A stretch of DNA of 64,000 nucleotides from Streptomyces syringium (GTDB lineage Bacteria > Actinomycetota > Actinomycetes > Streptomycetales > Streptomycetaceae): assembly GCF_017876625.1 (NCBI RefSeq), contig NZ_JAGIOH010000001.1, forward strand, positions 620,001 through 684,000, read 5' to 3'. The notes beneath the pieces were generated by a model. The model worked only from the letters and a program-made list of their open reading frames with translations, searched no databases and was not told where the DNA came from. Positions 42,146 to 51,137 of this stretch are shown one piece after another. The position numbers and the translations under genes are program-made. Every line of letters begins with the position of its first letter. Positions within the stretch are counted from its first letter, which is position 1.

Positions 42146-43141
42146 TCAGCGCGGCGAGAACGTCAGTGAGCTCAGCCCCTCCCCCGCCGGCTCCGTCGCC
42201 AGGAGTTCCAGGCCCGCCCGCTCGCCCAGCTCCCGGAATTCGTCGAGCCCCCGCTCGCGACCGCCGTACACCAGCATCAACAGCAGGTCGAGCTCCAGCA
42301 GTCCGTGCCCGCCGGCATCCCGTACCCCCTCCACGACCACGACCCGCCCTCCGGCGCCCACCGCCTCCGCGCACCGTCGCAGGATGGCCTCCGCGTGCTC
42401 GTCCGCCCAGTCGTGCAGGACGTTGACCAGCAGTGCCATGTCCGCTCCCGGCGGCAGCGCGTCGAAGAAGCTGCCGGTGACGAAGGCGCAGCGCCGTCCC
42501 GCCGCTGTGTCGCCCCAGGCCGCGCGGGCCGCCGTGACGGCGGGTGCGCGGTCGAGAAGAGTGCCTCGTGCGCCGGGGTGGGCGCGCAGGACGGCTGCGA
42601 GGACGGTTCCCGTGCCGCCCCCGACGTCGAGCACGTGCTCCGGCCGCCCGGACGCGGCGGCGACGGCCGGGGCGAGCGTTGCGGCCCGGCGTTCCATCGC
42701 CGCGTCGAAGGACCCCGCGAGGGCGGGATCGGCTGCCAGGTCGTCCCAGACGGGGCGCCCGTAGGCCCGCTCGTAGACAGGGCCGCCCGTGCGCAGCGCC
42801 TCCAGTACGTGCACGCAGGCGCGGTCGCCGCGCCCGATCGCGCCGTCCAGGTCGAGCCAGGGCCGCAGGCTCATCGGATGGCCGGACTCGAGCAGCCGGG
42901 ACAGCTCCGTCGGCCCGAACACCCCGGGGCGGGCCTCGGTGAAGACACCGCGCGCCGCGAGCAGGCGCAGCGCGCGGTGCAGTGCGTCCGGTACGGTGCC
43001 GGTGCGCCGCGCCAGTTCGTCGATGCCGAGTTCGCTGCCGGCGAGCAGGTCGGGCACGCCGAGGGTCACCACGGCCCGCAGGGCCCACGGTGTCATCGTG
43101 TCCTTCAGCGCGAGCAGCCGTGCGAAGGCACTGTCGTCCAT
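42146..43141 (-). CDS. SAM-dependent O-methyltransferase (AcnMT/OMT2 type)
   Basis: 331 aa. An N-terminal winged-helix dimerisation domain (LRAVVTLGVPDLLAGSELGIDELARRTGTVPDALHRALRLLAARGVF) is followed by a Rossmann SAM domain with motif I VLDVGGGTGTVLAAVL at about residue 168, and the typical NVLHDWADEHAEAILRRC. The C terminus LSSLTFSPR matches polyketide O-methyltransferases. It is the last gene of the minus-strand block, 16 bp after the SRPBCC-methyltransferase fusion. It likely methylates a hydroxyl of the cluster's product. Confidence 0.9.
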   Translation of the reverse strand: MDDSAFARLLALKDTMTPWALRAVVTLGVPDLLAGSELGIDELARRTGTVPDALHRALRLLAARGVFTEARPGVFGPTELSRLLESGHPMSLRPWLDLDGAIGRGDRACVHVLEALRTGGPVYERAYGRPVWDDLAADPALAGSFDAAMERRAATLAPAVAAASGRPEHVLDVGGGTGTVLAAVLRAHPGARGTLLDRAPAVTAARAAWGDTAAGRRCAFVTGSFFDALPPGADMALLVNVLHDWADEHAEAILRRCAEAVGAGGRVVVVEGVRDAGGHGLLELDLLLMLVYGGRERGLDEFRELGERAGLELLATEPAGEGLSSLTFSPR

Positions 43142-43157
43142 GTGATGCGCACTCCTC

Positions 43158-45272
43158 TCAAGGACGCAGCGCGTACAGCGCGTTGAACGGGCTGCCGGTG
43201 GGGACGGGCTCGACCCGGCCGAAGCCGGCGGTCTCCGCCAAGCGGTGGATCTCGGAGGGAGGCAGCCCGAGCGTGCCGTGGCCGGGGGCGCCGTCGGCGA
43301 GCGCGGTCGGCAGGCAGTAGAGGGTGCTGGTGGCGTAGAGGACGGTGGCCTGGGGTCCGGTGTTGTCCGCGGGGTCGTCGGCCGAGAGGGATTCCAGGAC
43401 GAGGAGCACGCCCTCCGGTTCCAGTGCCTGCCGTACGGTGCGGAGCAGCCGCTCGGGTTCGGCCGCGTCGTGCAGGACGTCGAACATCGTCACCAGCCGC
43501 AGCGGCCCACCGGCGGCGAGCGCCGTGGTCGCGTCGGCCGCCTCGATGGTGACCCGGTCCTCGACCGCCGCGTCACGGGCGGCCTCGCGGGCGCGGCGAA
43601 CGTTTGGTTCGTGCAGGTCGTAGCCCGTCAGGTGGCAGATGGGGAACCGCCGTGCCATGCGCACGAGCGCCAGGCCGCCGCCGCAGCCGATGTCGGCCAC
43701 CGCGCCACCGCGCTCCAGGGCGGGGAGCAACCCGGGGACCGCGGGGATCCAGTGCTCGGTGAGCCAGGTGTCGAGCCAGGTCGCGCTCATCCGCTCCATC
43801 GCGGTGAAGAGCTGCTCGGCGTAGAGGGAGCGGTCCAGGCCCTTGCCCGTACGGAAGTCGGTGGCGACGTCCTCGACGGCCGCGGCGAGCGGGGGCAGCA
43901 GCTCGAAGCCGGGCGCCAGGTGGACGGGCGAGTCCTCGAAGGCGAGGACGGCGGCGTGGGCCGGGGGCAGGGTGAAGCGTCCGTCGCCGCGGTCGTGCTC
44001 GAGGTAGCCGGCGCTCGTCAGGCCGCGCAGCCACTCGAGCAGGTGGCGCTCGGACAGCCCCGTGCGGTCGGCGAGTTCGGTCGCGGTGGCCGGGCCGCCG
44101 GTGCCCAGCGCCGCGAACAGTCCGAGCCGTACACCCAGCGCGCACAGGACGCCGGCCATGGCCGTTCCGAGGTCACCGACGATACGGCCGAGGAACTGCT
44201 GGACGTCCAGCGGATCGACACCGGTGTCCATGCCCTGGGCGGCCGCGGGCATCTCGGGCGCGCCCGCCATGGACCAGCCATGGGGGCCGGCCGGCGGGCC
44301 CTGGGGCAGGAACAGCGCACGGGCGCGGTCGGCCGCGGCGGTCCAGTAGCCGGTGATGATCCGGCGTTCGGTGACCGGCTCGGGAATGTCCAGGTTCTCC
44401 CAGCCGAAGTGGCACACCTGGAGCAGCGACGAGGTCAGCCCCGCGGGCTCGATCCACATCCGCCCGCCGAGCGCCGCCGTCCACGACGGCCGGCTCAGCT
44501 CGAACTCCAGGTACGGAAGGTAGGACGGGAACTCCTGCGCGGCCTCGACGAGCCGGGTGACCCGCATGCGGGCGGTGCCGCTGGCGTCGCCCATGACGAG
44601 CGTGAGGTCCTCGCCGGCGGCGAGCGTGCCGGTGGACCGCTGCAGCCAGTGCTGGACGCCGGCCGGTGAGGTCAGCTCCTGCCAGGCCCGGTAGGCGGGT
44701 ACGGGCAGCGGGATCTGCAGGTACGGGCCCACCCGGCGCCACGGCCACCGCCAGGTGGTGCCGGTGCGCAGGTGGGCCGCGAGCTGGTCGAGGATTCCGG
44801 GCCAGCCCATGCCGTTCCAGGAGCGCCAGTCCGAGGGCGGGTTGTCGGCCTCCTCGACGACGGTGACCGTGGTACCGCCCGCCGCCGTGGCGGCGGGCGC
44901 GACGGTCCAGGCGACGGCGGTGGCCGGTCCCACGCCCAGCCACCGCCACAGCAGGCGCAGCGAACCGGGCCGGTGGGTGCGCGGCGGGTCGGCGCACACC
45001 GTGCGGCACCAGAAGAACTCGCCGTCCTCGAAGTCCAGCATCGACTCCCGCCCGGCGACCGCCCACGGGCCCCGGCAGACCGCCAGCCAGCGCGCCACCC
45101 GGTGCGGGGCGGTGAGCGCGGCCCAGACCGCCTCGGGCGGATCGGGCACGGTGACGGTGCTGACCAGCCGTTCCCACCGGTCCTGAGCGACCGGGTACGC
45201 ACTGCCCCCGAGGGGCGGGAAGGCCGCGGACTCGCGGGAGAGGCCGCGCGGGCGGGAGTCGTCGGGCGTCAT
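43158..45272 (-). CDS. double SRPBCC-domain/methyltransferase fusion
   Basis: 704 aa in three parts. Residues about 35-195 are an AHSA1-type SRPBCC domain (VTVPDPPEAVWAALTAPHRVARWL ... LDFEDGEFFWCRT), about 200-345 a second SRPBCC domain (PVPAYRAWQELTSPAGVQHWLQRSTG), and about 370-704 a winged helix plus Rossmann methyltransferase (VADIGCGGGLALVRMARRF, LVTMFDVLHDAAEPERLL). The SRPBCC half is paralogous to the separate protein at 50229-51134. It may bind a hydrophobic intermediate and cyclise or present it to the methyltransferase. ATG 45272 is preferred to GTG 45278 because GAAGAAGG is 5 bp upstream. Confidence 0.85.
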   Translation of the reverse strand: MTPDDSRPRGLSRESAAFPPLGGSAYPVAQDRWERLVSTVTVPDPPEAVWAALTAPHRVARWLAVCRGPWAVAGRESMLDFEDGEFFWCRTVCADPPRTHRPGSLRLLWRWLGVGPATAVAWTVAPAATAAGGTTVTVVEEADNPPSDWRSWNGMGWPGILDQLAAHLRTGTTWRWPWRRVGPYLQIPLPVPAYRAWQELTSPAGVQHWLQRSTGTLAAGEDLTLVMGDASGTARMRVTRLVEAAQEFPSYLPYLEFELSRPSWTAALGGRMWIEPAGLTSSLLQVCHFGWENLDIPEPVTERRIITGYWTAAADRARALFLPQGPPAGPHGWSMAGAPEMPAAAQGMDTGVDPLDVQQFLGRIVGDLGTAMAGVLCALGVRLGLFAALGTGGPATATELADRTGLSERHLLEWLRGLTSAGYLEHDRGDGRFTLPPAHAAVLAFEDSPVHLAPGFELLPPLAAAVEDVATDFRTGKGLDRSLYAEQLFTAMERMSATWLDTWLTEHWIPAVPGLLPALERGGAVADIGCGGGLALVRMARRFPICHLTGYDLHEPNVRRAREAARDAAVEDRVTIEAADATTALAAGGPLRLVTMFDVLHDAAEPERLLRTVRQALEPEGVLLVLESLSADDPADNTGPQATVLYATSTLYCLPTALADGAPGHGTLGLPPSEIHRLAETAGFGRVEPVPTGSPFNALYALRP

Positions 45273-45402
45273 GAGCACCTTCTTCCGGCTGGTGACGGGT
45301 GCGTGACCGTGAGCGCGTGCGGCGCCGTGCCGCTCGGTGCCTTCACCTCCTCCCTCTTCTCGACTCCTGGGTCTCCTCCGCTTCGTTTCCTGTGTCTCCC
45401 GC

Positions 45403-46074
45403 CTACTTGCCGAACTCCTTGGCGCTCTCGCCGAACCGCTCCTCGGGCAGATAGCCGCCCATCGTGAAGCGCAGGCTGGTGACGTAGGCGACCGGCGAGT
45501 CGTCCATGCGCTCGAGGTCGTGGAGCGGCAGCATCCGGTAGATCTGGCCCTTGCCGGGCGAGCCGGCCGGGGGGATCTGCCGGACGTCGTCGATGGTCAG
45601 GATGATGGGTTCCTTGTTGGCGAGCCTCAGGCCCAGTTTGGGCATGTGGAAGATGGCGCCGACGGCCATGCGGCACGCCTTGGCGGCCGGTCCCTCGCCC
45701 GCGTAGGGGTCGAAGGGGGTGCGGATCTGGCCGGTCGACAGGCACTCGGGGTTGAGCGTGACCGTGATGTGGCCGAGCTCCTCGCAGGAGCCCTCCATCT
45801 TCATCTCGATGAGGTTGGTGTAGACCTCGGCCTTCGACCACTCCTGGGACGTGGGCTGCGAGCGCACCACGCGGACGTAGCCGTCGAAGGGGACCGTGTA
45901 CTCACCGATCCCGGGGACGGCGAAGGTGTCGATGGAGGTGATGCCGAGGTTGTCGATGCCGGGAGCGGGCGGCGTCCAGGGCGTGACGTGGGTACCGGAG
46001 TACAGGTTGCGCACACCGTCCGTGGTGACCGGGCGGCCATAGACCACGGACGGCCGCTGCGTCGGAGCGGACAT
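45403..46074 (-). CDS. conserved-looking protein of unknown function, 223 aa
   Basis: I do not recognise this family with confidence. It is a soluble, mixed alpha/beta protein without signal peptide. Features include a Trp/Pro-rich start (THVTPWTPPAPGID), a beta-rich centre (IGEYTVPFDGYVRVVRSQP, ELGHITVTLNP), and HMPKLGLRLANKEPIILTIDDVRQIPP. The tail YVTSLRFTMGGYLPEE precedes the stop. ATG 46074 is preceded by AGGGGAGAG. It lies 44 bp after the HEAT-repeat gene, in the enediyne-linked block. Confidence 0.72.
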   Translation of the reverse strand: MSAPTQRPSVVYGRPVTTDGVRNLYSGTHVTPWTPPAPGIDNLGITSIDTFAVPGIGEYTVPFDGYVRVVRSQPTSQEWSKAEVYTNLIEMKMEGSCEELGHITVTLNPECLSTGQIRTPFDPYAGEGPAAKACRMAVGAIFHMPKLGLRLANKEPIILTIDDVRQIPPAGSPGKGQIYRMLPLHDLERMDDSPVAYVTSLRFTMGGYLPEERFGESAKEFGK

Positions 46075-46118
46075 CTCTCCCCTTTCAGGGCTGTCGGATA
46101 CGGGGCTGTGGCGTCGCC

Positions 46119-47441
46119 TCAGGGCAGTTGCCGTGTGGTCCAGTCGCAGCAGGTCAGACCGGGCTCGTCGGGGATGCCGTCCTGGTCGGAGTCGATCTCG
46201 CCTTCCGCGGTCGAGTAGACGGGGCGGGAGTTGAGGTCGATGACCCCGTCGCCGTCCCAGTCGTTGAGCTTGCCCTTGAACGTGCCGAGGATGAAGGCGT
46301 TGGTCATCGGACCGACCTCGGGGTCGTGCAGGGTGGAGAGCACGCCGTTGCCCGGCGTGAGGACCTCCTCGAGGGGTTTGCCGGCGATGCGGGCGAGGTT
46401 GACGTGCCCCCAGCCCTGGAAGCGGCCCCGGACGTAGCGGATCGCGTACTCGTCGTGGATTTGGAACCGCGGCTCGAGGTGCCAGGTGCCGTAGCGGGCG
46501 AAGCCGATGTTGGCCTGGGCGACGCCCTGCGATGGGTCGTCGGCGCGGCCGGACTTGAAGAACGGCCTGGGCACGAGCGACTCGAAGAAGAAGTTGCCGC
46601 GGTCGCGGCGGGTGCGGTCGGTGAAGCCGCGGAAGAGGTAGTTGTCGACGTGCGGCGAGCCGTCGGTGTGCAGGCCGTCGATGGTCTTGGCGATGACGAG
46701 CTGCTTCTCGCGGGTCGCGACGTTGGGGCAGGCGTGCGCCTGGCCGTAGATCCGGGCGAGGCCCTGCGGGGCCAGGGAGATCTTGCCCCAGTGCTGGTTG
46801 GAGTCGTCCAGCCGTACGTACAGGTCGCAGTGGATCAGCAGGAAGATCGTCTCGTCGAAGGTACGGCCCGGTGTGGACTTCCCGGCGCGGCCGTCGAAGG
46901 CGGGGTCGCCTGTCTGCAGCTCGCTGGTGAACAGCCGCGACCACTCGGCGATCTCGGGGTCGGCGTCCTTCAGGAACCTCTGGAGCGTGGCCACGGCGCG
47001 GGCGCCGCCCAGCTTCTCCACGGCCCACAGCGCGTCCCAGCGCACCTGCCGGTCGGTGTCGTCGCGAATGGCCTGGGCCAGCAGCTCGATGGCGTCGGCG
47101 TGGTCGCGGTCCGCGTACTCGAACAGGGCCTGCTCGCGCATCGCGGGGTCGGGGTGCTTCAGGGCCTGTTCGCGCAGCTCGTCGTTGGTGCGGTTGTCGA
47201 GCCGGATCGCGACGCGGTCGAGCGCGTAGCCGAAGTCGCTGGCCCAGGCAGCCGGGTCACCTGCGACGAAGCGGGGGTCGACGTTGCTGAGGGTGGTGCG
47301 GTAGGCGAAGTTCAGCGCGTCGCGCTGCTCGGTGCCGAGGTCGTCGAGGAGGACGGGCTCCGCGTGGCCGGCGTCGGCCCAGGAACCGGGGTCACTCTCG
47401 GCCAGCGCAGCCGGGGACTTGTTGCACAAGTCGATAGCCAT
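46119..47441 (-). CDS. HEAT-repeat protein with Asp-rich (Ca-binding-like) C terminus
   Basis: 440 aa. Residues about 85-175 form HEAT/PBS-lyase-like helical repeats (ELREQALKHPDPAMREQALFEYADRDHADAIELLAQAIRDDTDRQVRWDALWAVEKLGG). The middle (about 180-390) is an unrecognised beta-rich region (TFDETIFLLIHCDLYVRLDDSNQHWGKI). The end has two Asp loops, DWDGDGVIDL and DSDQDGIPDE, like EF-hand/thrombospondin-3 calcium sites. There is no signal peptide. It may be a scaffold or an unusual enzyme in the enediyne-linked block. ATG 47441. Confidence 0.75.
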   Translation of the reverse strand: MAIDLCNKSPAALAESDPGSWADAGHAEPVLLDDLGTEQRDALNFAYRTTLSNVDPRFVAGDPAAWASDFGYALDRVAIRLDNRTNDELREQALKHPDPAMREQALFEYADRDHADAIELLAQAIRDDTDRQVRWDALWAVEKLGGARAVATLQRFLKDADPEIAEWSRLFTSELQTGDPAFDGRAGKSTPGRTFDETIFLLIHCDLYVRLDDSNQHWGKISLAPQGLARIYGQAHACPNVATREKQLVIAKTIDGLHTDGSPHVDNYLFRGFTDRTRRDRGNFFFESLVPRPFFKSGRADDPSQGVAQANIGFARYGTWHLEPRFQIHDEYAIRYVRGRFQGWGHVNLARIAGKPLEEVLTPGNGVLSTLHDPEVGPMTNAFILGTFKGKLNDWDGDGVIDLNSRPVYSTAEGEIDSDQDGIPDEPGLTCCDWTTRQLP

Positions 47442-47513
47442 GTGTGAGCTTCCTTCCTGTAGAGGAGGACTCGCTATCGATAAGTTATGCGACCTGGGGC
47501 TGCTTGCCTTCTC

Positions 47514-48785
47514 TCAAGTTGGGCTGTTGCGCGCGCAGTCGGCCGGGGGCGGAAACGTACGGTCGCCCGGCCCGGTGAGAATGACGGAGGCGGCGTGGGC
47601 GGGGCCGGGCGGCCACCGCAGGAGGCACAGCAGGGCGGTCATGCCGGGGACGAGCGCCACGGGCGCCATGCCCATGCGGCGGGCCTGGTCCACGGCGCGC
47701 ATCTCGTGGGCCTGGCCGGCCCCGCTCCACACCGACCACTCGGCGACCACCGTCGCGCAGTGCGGCAGCGCGGCCGCCCGGCGCAGGGTCTCGTGGCGCA
47801 GCAGCTCGTTGGCCAGCCCGTAGCCGCCCATCTGCCGGTGCGGCACCCGGGCGGTGATCGAGCCGAACGCCACGAGCTGCCGCAGTTCCGCCGGGTCGAG
47901 GACGTCGAGGACGTGGCGCAGCCCGTCGACCTTGGCCGCCCGGAGCCGCGCGAGGTCCTCGGGGCAGGTACGGGCGACGGGGCCGCCTGCCACCAGACCC
48001 GCGCAGTGCACCACCGCCCGTACGGGGCCGGGGACGCGCTCCAGGGCCGCCGCCACCGCCCTCGGGTCGGTGAGGTCGGCGGTGAGGACGAGGGTGCCGG
48101 CCGCCCGCAGCCGTTCCAGCAGCACGGCCGGCCGGCGGTTCAGTTCGGCGGGCGCGGTGACGTCCAGCAGCACCGGACGACAGCCGGCCACCCGCGAGAG
48201 CACGCCCGCCGCCCGCAGGCCGAGCCCGCCCAGGCCGCCGGTGACGAGGACGGTGCCGCCCGGGCGTGCCGCGGCGGGGCCGGGCCGGACCGGGAGGGTG
48301 ACGGGCCGCCAGTCGTCGCGGGTGACCAAGCCGTCCGCGGCCACATGGAGCTCGTCGACGGGGCGTGCCGTACGGACCAGGTGGGCTATCCGCGTGCCGT
48401 CGACCGGGCCGGCCGTCTGGAGCACGGTGACCCGCAGGCCGGGCGACTCCAGTGCCGCCGCCCGCAGCAGGCTCCCCCCGCCGGCACCCCGGTGCAGCAG
48501 GACCAGCCGCCGCCCCGTGGCGGTGGCCCGGGCGGCGCCTTCGAGCAACAGGGCGTCGTCGTCCGGCCGGTGCGTTGCCCCCAGGACCACGGCGATCGCC
48601 GGCTCGCCGTCGGGGCGGTGTGCGTGCCGCAGCGCGGCGGCGAGGGAGTCCGCCGGGAAGGCGGCGAGCACGCTCCAGCGGAAGGGCGGAAAGCCGTCGG
48701 CCCCCGGTGCGCTCACCGGTGCCGGCAGCGGTCGGAACGCTCGTACCGCCGTTGCGCTGTCGCGGTCCATGCGGACTCCGGTCAT
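47514..48785 (-). CDS. free-standing PKS-type ketoreductase
   Basis: 423 aa with the two-part layout of a modular PKS KR: structural subdomain at about residues 25-165, catalytic subdomain from LVTGGLGGLGLRAAGVLSR at about 180. Catalytic Ser and Tyr are in AFGSITARV and GGYGLANELL. The end AEWSVWSGAGQAHEMRAVDQARRMGMAPV aligns closely with the KR of the PksE in this cluster (VEWSQWEGAGMAHRLGAVETLRRQGVAPI), so it is probably a duplicated, excised KR. It likely reduces a polyketide keto group in trans. ATG 48785 overlaps the ABC1-kinase stop by one base (TGATG). Confidence 0.85.
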   Translation of the reverse strand: MTGVRMDRDSATAVRAFRPLPAPVSAPGADGFPPFRWSVLAAFPADSLAAALRHAHRPDGEPAIAVVLGATHRPDDDALLLEGAARATATGRRLVLLHRGAGGGSLLRAAALESPGLRVTVLQTAGPVDGTRIAHLVRTARPVDELHVAADGLVTRDDWRPVTLPVRPGPAAARPGGTVLVTGGLGGLGLRAAGVLSRVAGCRPVLLDVTAPAELNRRPAVLLERLRAAGTLVLTADLTDPRAVAAALERVPGPVRAVVHCAGLVAGGPVARTCPEDLARLRAAKVDGLRHVLDVLDPAELRQLVAFGSITARVPHRQMGGYGLANELLRHETLRRAAALPHCATVVAEWSVWSGAGQAHEMRAVDQARRMGMAPVALVPGMTALLCLLRWPPGPAHAASVILTGPGDRTFPPPADCARNSPT

Positions 48786-50062
48786 CAGGTGTTCAGCGCG
48801 GTCAGCAGGGTGGGGATGGCCTCGCCCTGGAAGTCGACGTCCACGTCGAACTCGTTGATCATTCCTTCGAGGACCAGCAGCGACATCAGGGGGAAGACGA
48901 AGGCGGGGGCGGCGGCGATCCCGGAGCGGCGCTGCAGGTCGAACAGCCGGGTGGCGAAGGGTGCCAGGCGGAACTCCCCCGCCTGCCGTCCGGTCGTCGC
49001 CGCGACCAGGGACTCGATCCCGGACCGGAAGGCGGAGAGGTCCACGCCCGGCGGGATGTGTTCGGCGCTGCGCAGCACCACGTCCGCGCACTCCGCGGCC
49101 CGGCCCAGGGACATGTTCATGAAGAACTCGGCGAACAGGCGCCGCACCTGCGGTTCGAGCTGGATGACGAAGCCCGCGTCCAGGAGCACCACCACGCCGT
49201 CGGGGTTGAGGTAGAGATTGCCCGGATGCATGTCGCAGTGGACCAGGCCGTCGATGAACAGCATGCGGTAGACGCCCTGCAGGACGTTGCGGACGATTCT
49301 CCGCCGCTGTTCGCGGTCCAGGCTTCCGGCCCGGAAGCGTTCGAGGGGCTCGATGAAGTCCATCACCAGGGCGCCGGGGCCTGACGCCTCCGGTACCGGG
49401 GCCGGGAGCCGGAAATACGGCAACCCGGCGAGATTGGTCCGCAACGCCGCCAACGACCGCGCCTCCCGCTCGAGGTCCAGCTGACCGAGGACGGCGCCGC
49501 CGAGCTCCTCCACGATGCGCAAGGCAGGCACCTTGCGCAGCGGCGGCAGGCGTTGCATCAGCTGGGCCCCGGCGCGCAGCAGCGCGAAGTCGGCGTGCAT
49601 GCGGCGGCGGATGCCCGGGCGGCGCAGCTTGACCGCCACGCACCGGCCGTCGGCCAGCCGCGCGCGGTGGACGCACGCGATGCTGCCGCTGGCGGTGGCC
49701 GTCCAGTCGAAGGCGGTGAAGGGCCAGTGGTCGCGGTCCGGCCCATAGGCCCTGGCCAGGGCGTCAGCCGTCTGTGCGCGCGTCATGGGGGCGACCCGGT
49801 CGTGCAGCCGGCCGAGGGCTCCGCACACCCGCGGGGGCAGCAGGTCGGTGCGGGTGCTGAGCAGTTGGCCACCCTTGACGAACGTCGGTCCCAGACCGTA
49901 GAGCAGGAGCGCCGTCCGGCGGCCGGCCACCTCCGGCAGTGCCCCTGGTCCGGCCCGTACGGCGTCGAAGGCGGCGGCCGCGGCGTGCCGGCCGGTGACG
50001 GCGGCCAGGGTCGCGAGTCTGCCGGCGAGGGCGGCTCGGCCGGGGGCGTCCGTGGGCTTCAT
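48785..50062 (-). CDS. ABC1/UbiB-family atypical protein kinase-like protein
   Basis: A 425-aa member of the ABC1 (ADCK/UbiB) family: the KxGQ motif as PTFVKGGQLLSTRTDLLP at about residue 58, nucleotide Lys in CVAVKLRRPGI, catalytic loop GLVHCDMHPGNLYLNPDG, and metal Asp in VVLLDAGFV. The family is tied to quinone-lipid biosynthesis by an ATPase role rather than protein phosphorylation. In this cluster it may help extract or present a lipophilic polyketide. AGGAGG precedes ATG 50062. It is divergent from the SRPBCC/AraC pair. Confidence 0.9.
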   Translation of the reverse strand: MKPTDAPGRAALAGRLATLAAVTGRHAAAAAFDAVRAGPGALPEVAGRRTALLLYGLGPTFVKGGQLLSTRTDLLPPRVCGALGRLHDRVAPMTRAQTADALARAYGPDRDHWPFTAFDWTATASGSIACVHRARLADGRCVAVKLRRPGIRRRMHADFALLRAGAQLMQRLPPLRKVPALRIVEELGGAVLGQLDLEREARSLAALRTNLAGLPYFRLPAPVPEASGPGALVMDFIEPLERFRAGSLDREQRRRIVRNVLQGVYRMLFIDGLVHCDMHPGNLYLNPDGVVVLLDAGFVIQLEPQVRRLFAEFFMNMSLGRAAECADVVLRSAEHIPPGVDLSAFRSGIESLVAATTGRQAGEFRLAPFATRLFDLQRRSGIAAAPAFVFPLMSLLVLEGMINEFDVDVDFQGEAIPTLLTALNT

Positions 50063-50158
50063 CTGTCTGTCCTCCTGGGCGGCCGAGATCACTTTTCGAA
50101 AGACGAGCGAGATCGAGTGATCAGCTGAACTTGCCTGGAGAAACGTTGATTTGGAGCG

Positions 50159-50186
50159 TTGACAGTGAACAGATGCTACATAATAT
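50159..50186 (+). promoter_or_regulatory. vegetative-type promoter for the SRPBCC/AraC operon
   Basis: TTGACA (50159-50164), a 16-bp spacer, then TAATAT (50181-50186). This is a strikingly good -35/-10 pair for such GC-rich DNA, 43 bp before the SRPBCC start. Confidence 0.7.
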
Positions 50187-50228
50187 GGGAGCAATCTGTC
50201 CGGCGGTAGCGTGCGGGTGGGAGGACCG

Positions 50229-51134
50229 ATGTCCGACGAGGAGCCGGTCGAGTCGCCCTTCGACGTCGCGGCACCCGACGGCGAACCCGTCGGTGAACTG
50301 CTCCCCGGGGCGGTACGGGTCGCCGTGCGCCTCCTTGATCCGCCGGAGACCGTATGGCCGGCGCTGACCGAACCCGCGCGGGTCGGCCGGTGGTTCGGCG
50401 ACCTGGCGGGTCCGCTGCGCGTCGGCGAGGGCAACCGCCTCGGCTTCGAGGACGGCGACTTCTTCACCGTGCGCCCCACGGTGCTCGCGCCCGGCCGGGA
50501 GATGGCGTACGACTGGAGGTTCCTCGGCGTGGGCAAGCGCCAGACGGTCCGCTGGACGCTCGCCGCCGATGAGGCGACGGGCGGGACGCTGCTGACCGTC
50601 ACGGACCACGACGACACCCGCACCCCGGCCGAGGCCGGCCAAATCCGCGACGGGTGGACCGACTTCCTCATCCGGCTCGCCACCCATCTGCGCACCGGTC
50701 ACGGCACCCGCTACGCCCTGCGCGACGACATCGACGGCGCCGTCGACCTGCCGGCCGGCCCCTACCGGCCGCTGGCCTACCCCGCCCTCCTGGACTGGCT
50801 GCCCGTCGCCGAGGACGGCTTCCGGCCGGCGTGGTTCTTCGTCGTCGACGACGAGGGGCCCCGGCGCTTCGCGCTGCGGGACTGGGAGTTGAGCGACGAG
50901 CGGCGGCTCGTCTTCGCCGTCGACGTTCCCGGCGCCCGCACCCACCCCGCCTGCGAGGTCACCGTCACCGCCGTCGGCAGCGGGCAGCGCCTGGCGTTCG
51001 CGCACCGTGGCTGGACCGGGCTCGGCCTGCCCGAGAGCCGGGCCCAGGAGCTGCGGCGGCGGTTCACCGCGACCTGGGTCGCCGCCCTGGCGACCGCCCG
51101 GGACCACGCCCGCCGCGCCGCCGACCCGGCCTGA
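50229..51134 (+). CDS. double SRPBCC-domain protein
   Basis: 301 aa with two AHSA1-type SRPBCC modules: about residues 25-165 (VRLLDPPETVWPALTEPARVGRWFGDLAGPL, FEDGDFFTVRP, TVRWTLAADEATGGTLLTVTDHDD) and about 175-300. Stretches such as FEDGDFF and RLATHLRTGHGTRY match the N-terminal half of the SRPBCC-methyltransferase fusion (FEDGEFF, AHLRTGT), so the two are paralogues. It is probably a binding or cyclase-like protein. ATG 50229 with GGGAGG upstream. The AraC gene begins 3 bp after its stop. Confidence 0.87.
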   Translation: MSDEEPVESPFDVAAPDGEPVGELLPGAVRVAVRLLDPPETVWPALTEPARVGRWFGDLAGPLRVGEGNRLGFEDGDFFTVRPTVLAPGREMAYDWRFLGVGKRQTVRWTLAADEATGGTLLTVTDHDDTRTPAEAGQIRDGWTDFLIRLATHLRTGHGTRYALRDDIDGAVDLPAGPYRPLAYPALLDWLPVAEDGFRPAWFFVVDDEGPRRFALRDWELSDERRLVFAVDVPGARTHPACEVTVTAVGSGQRLAFAHRGWTGLGLPESRAQELRRRFTATWVAALATARDHARRAADPA

Positions 51135-51137
51135 CCC

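Noticed and set aside
50087-50122. GATCACT...AGTGATC dyad before the ABC1-kinase gene
   Set aside because: It has 7-bp arms with a 22-nt loop and no known regulator site matching it; too weak to call an operator.
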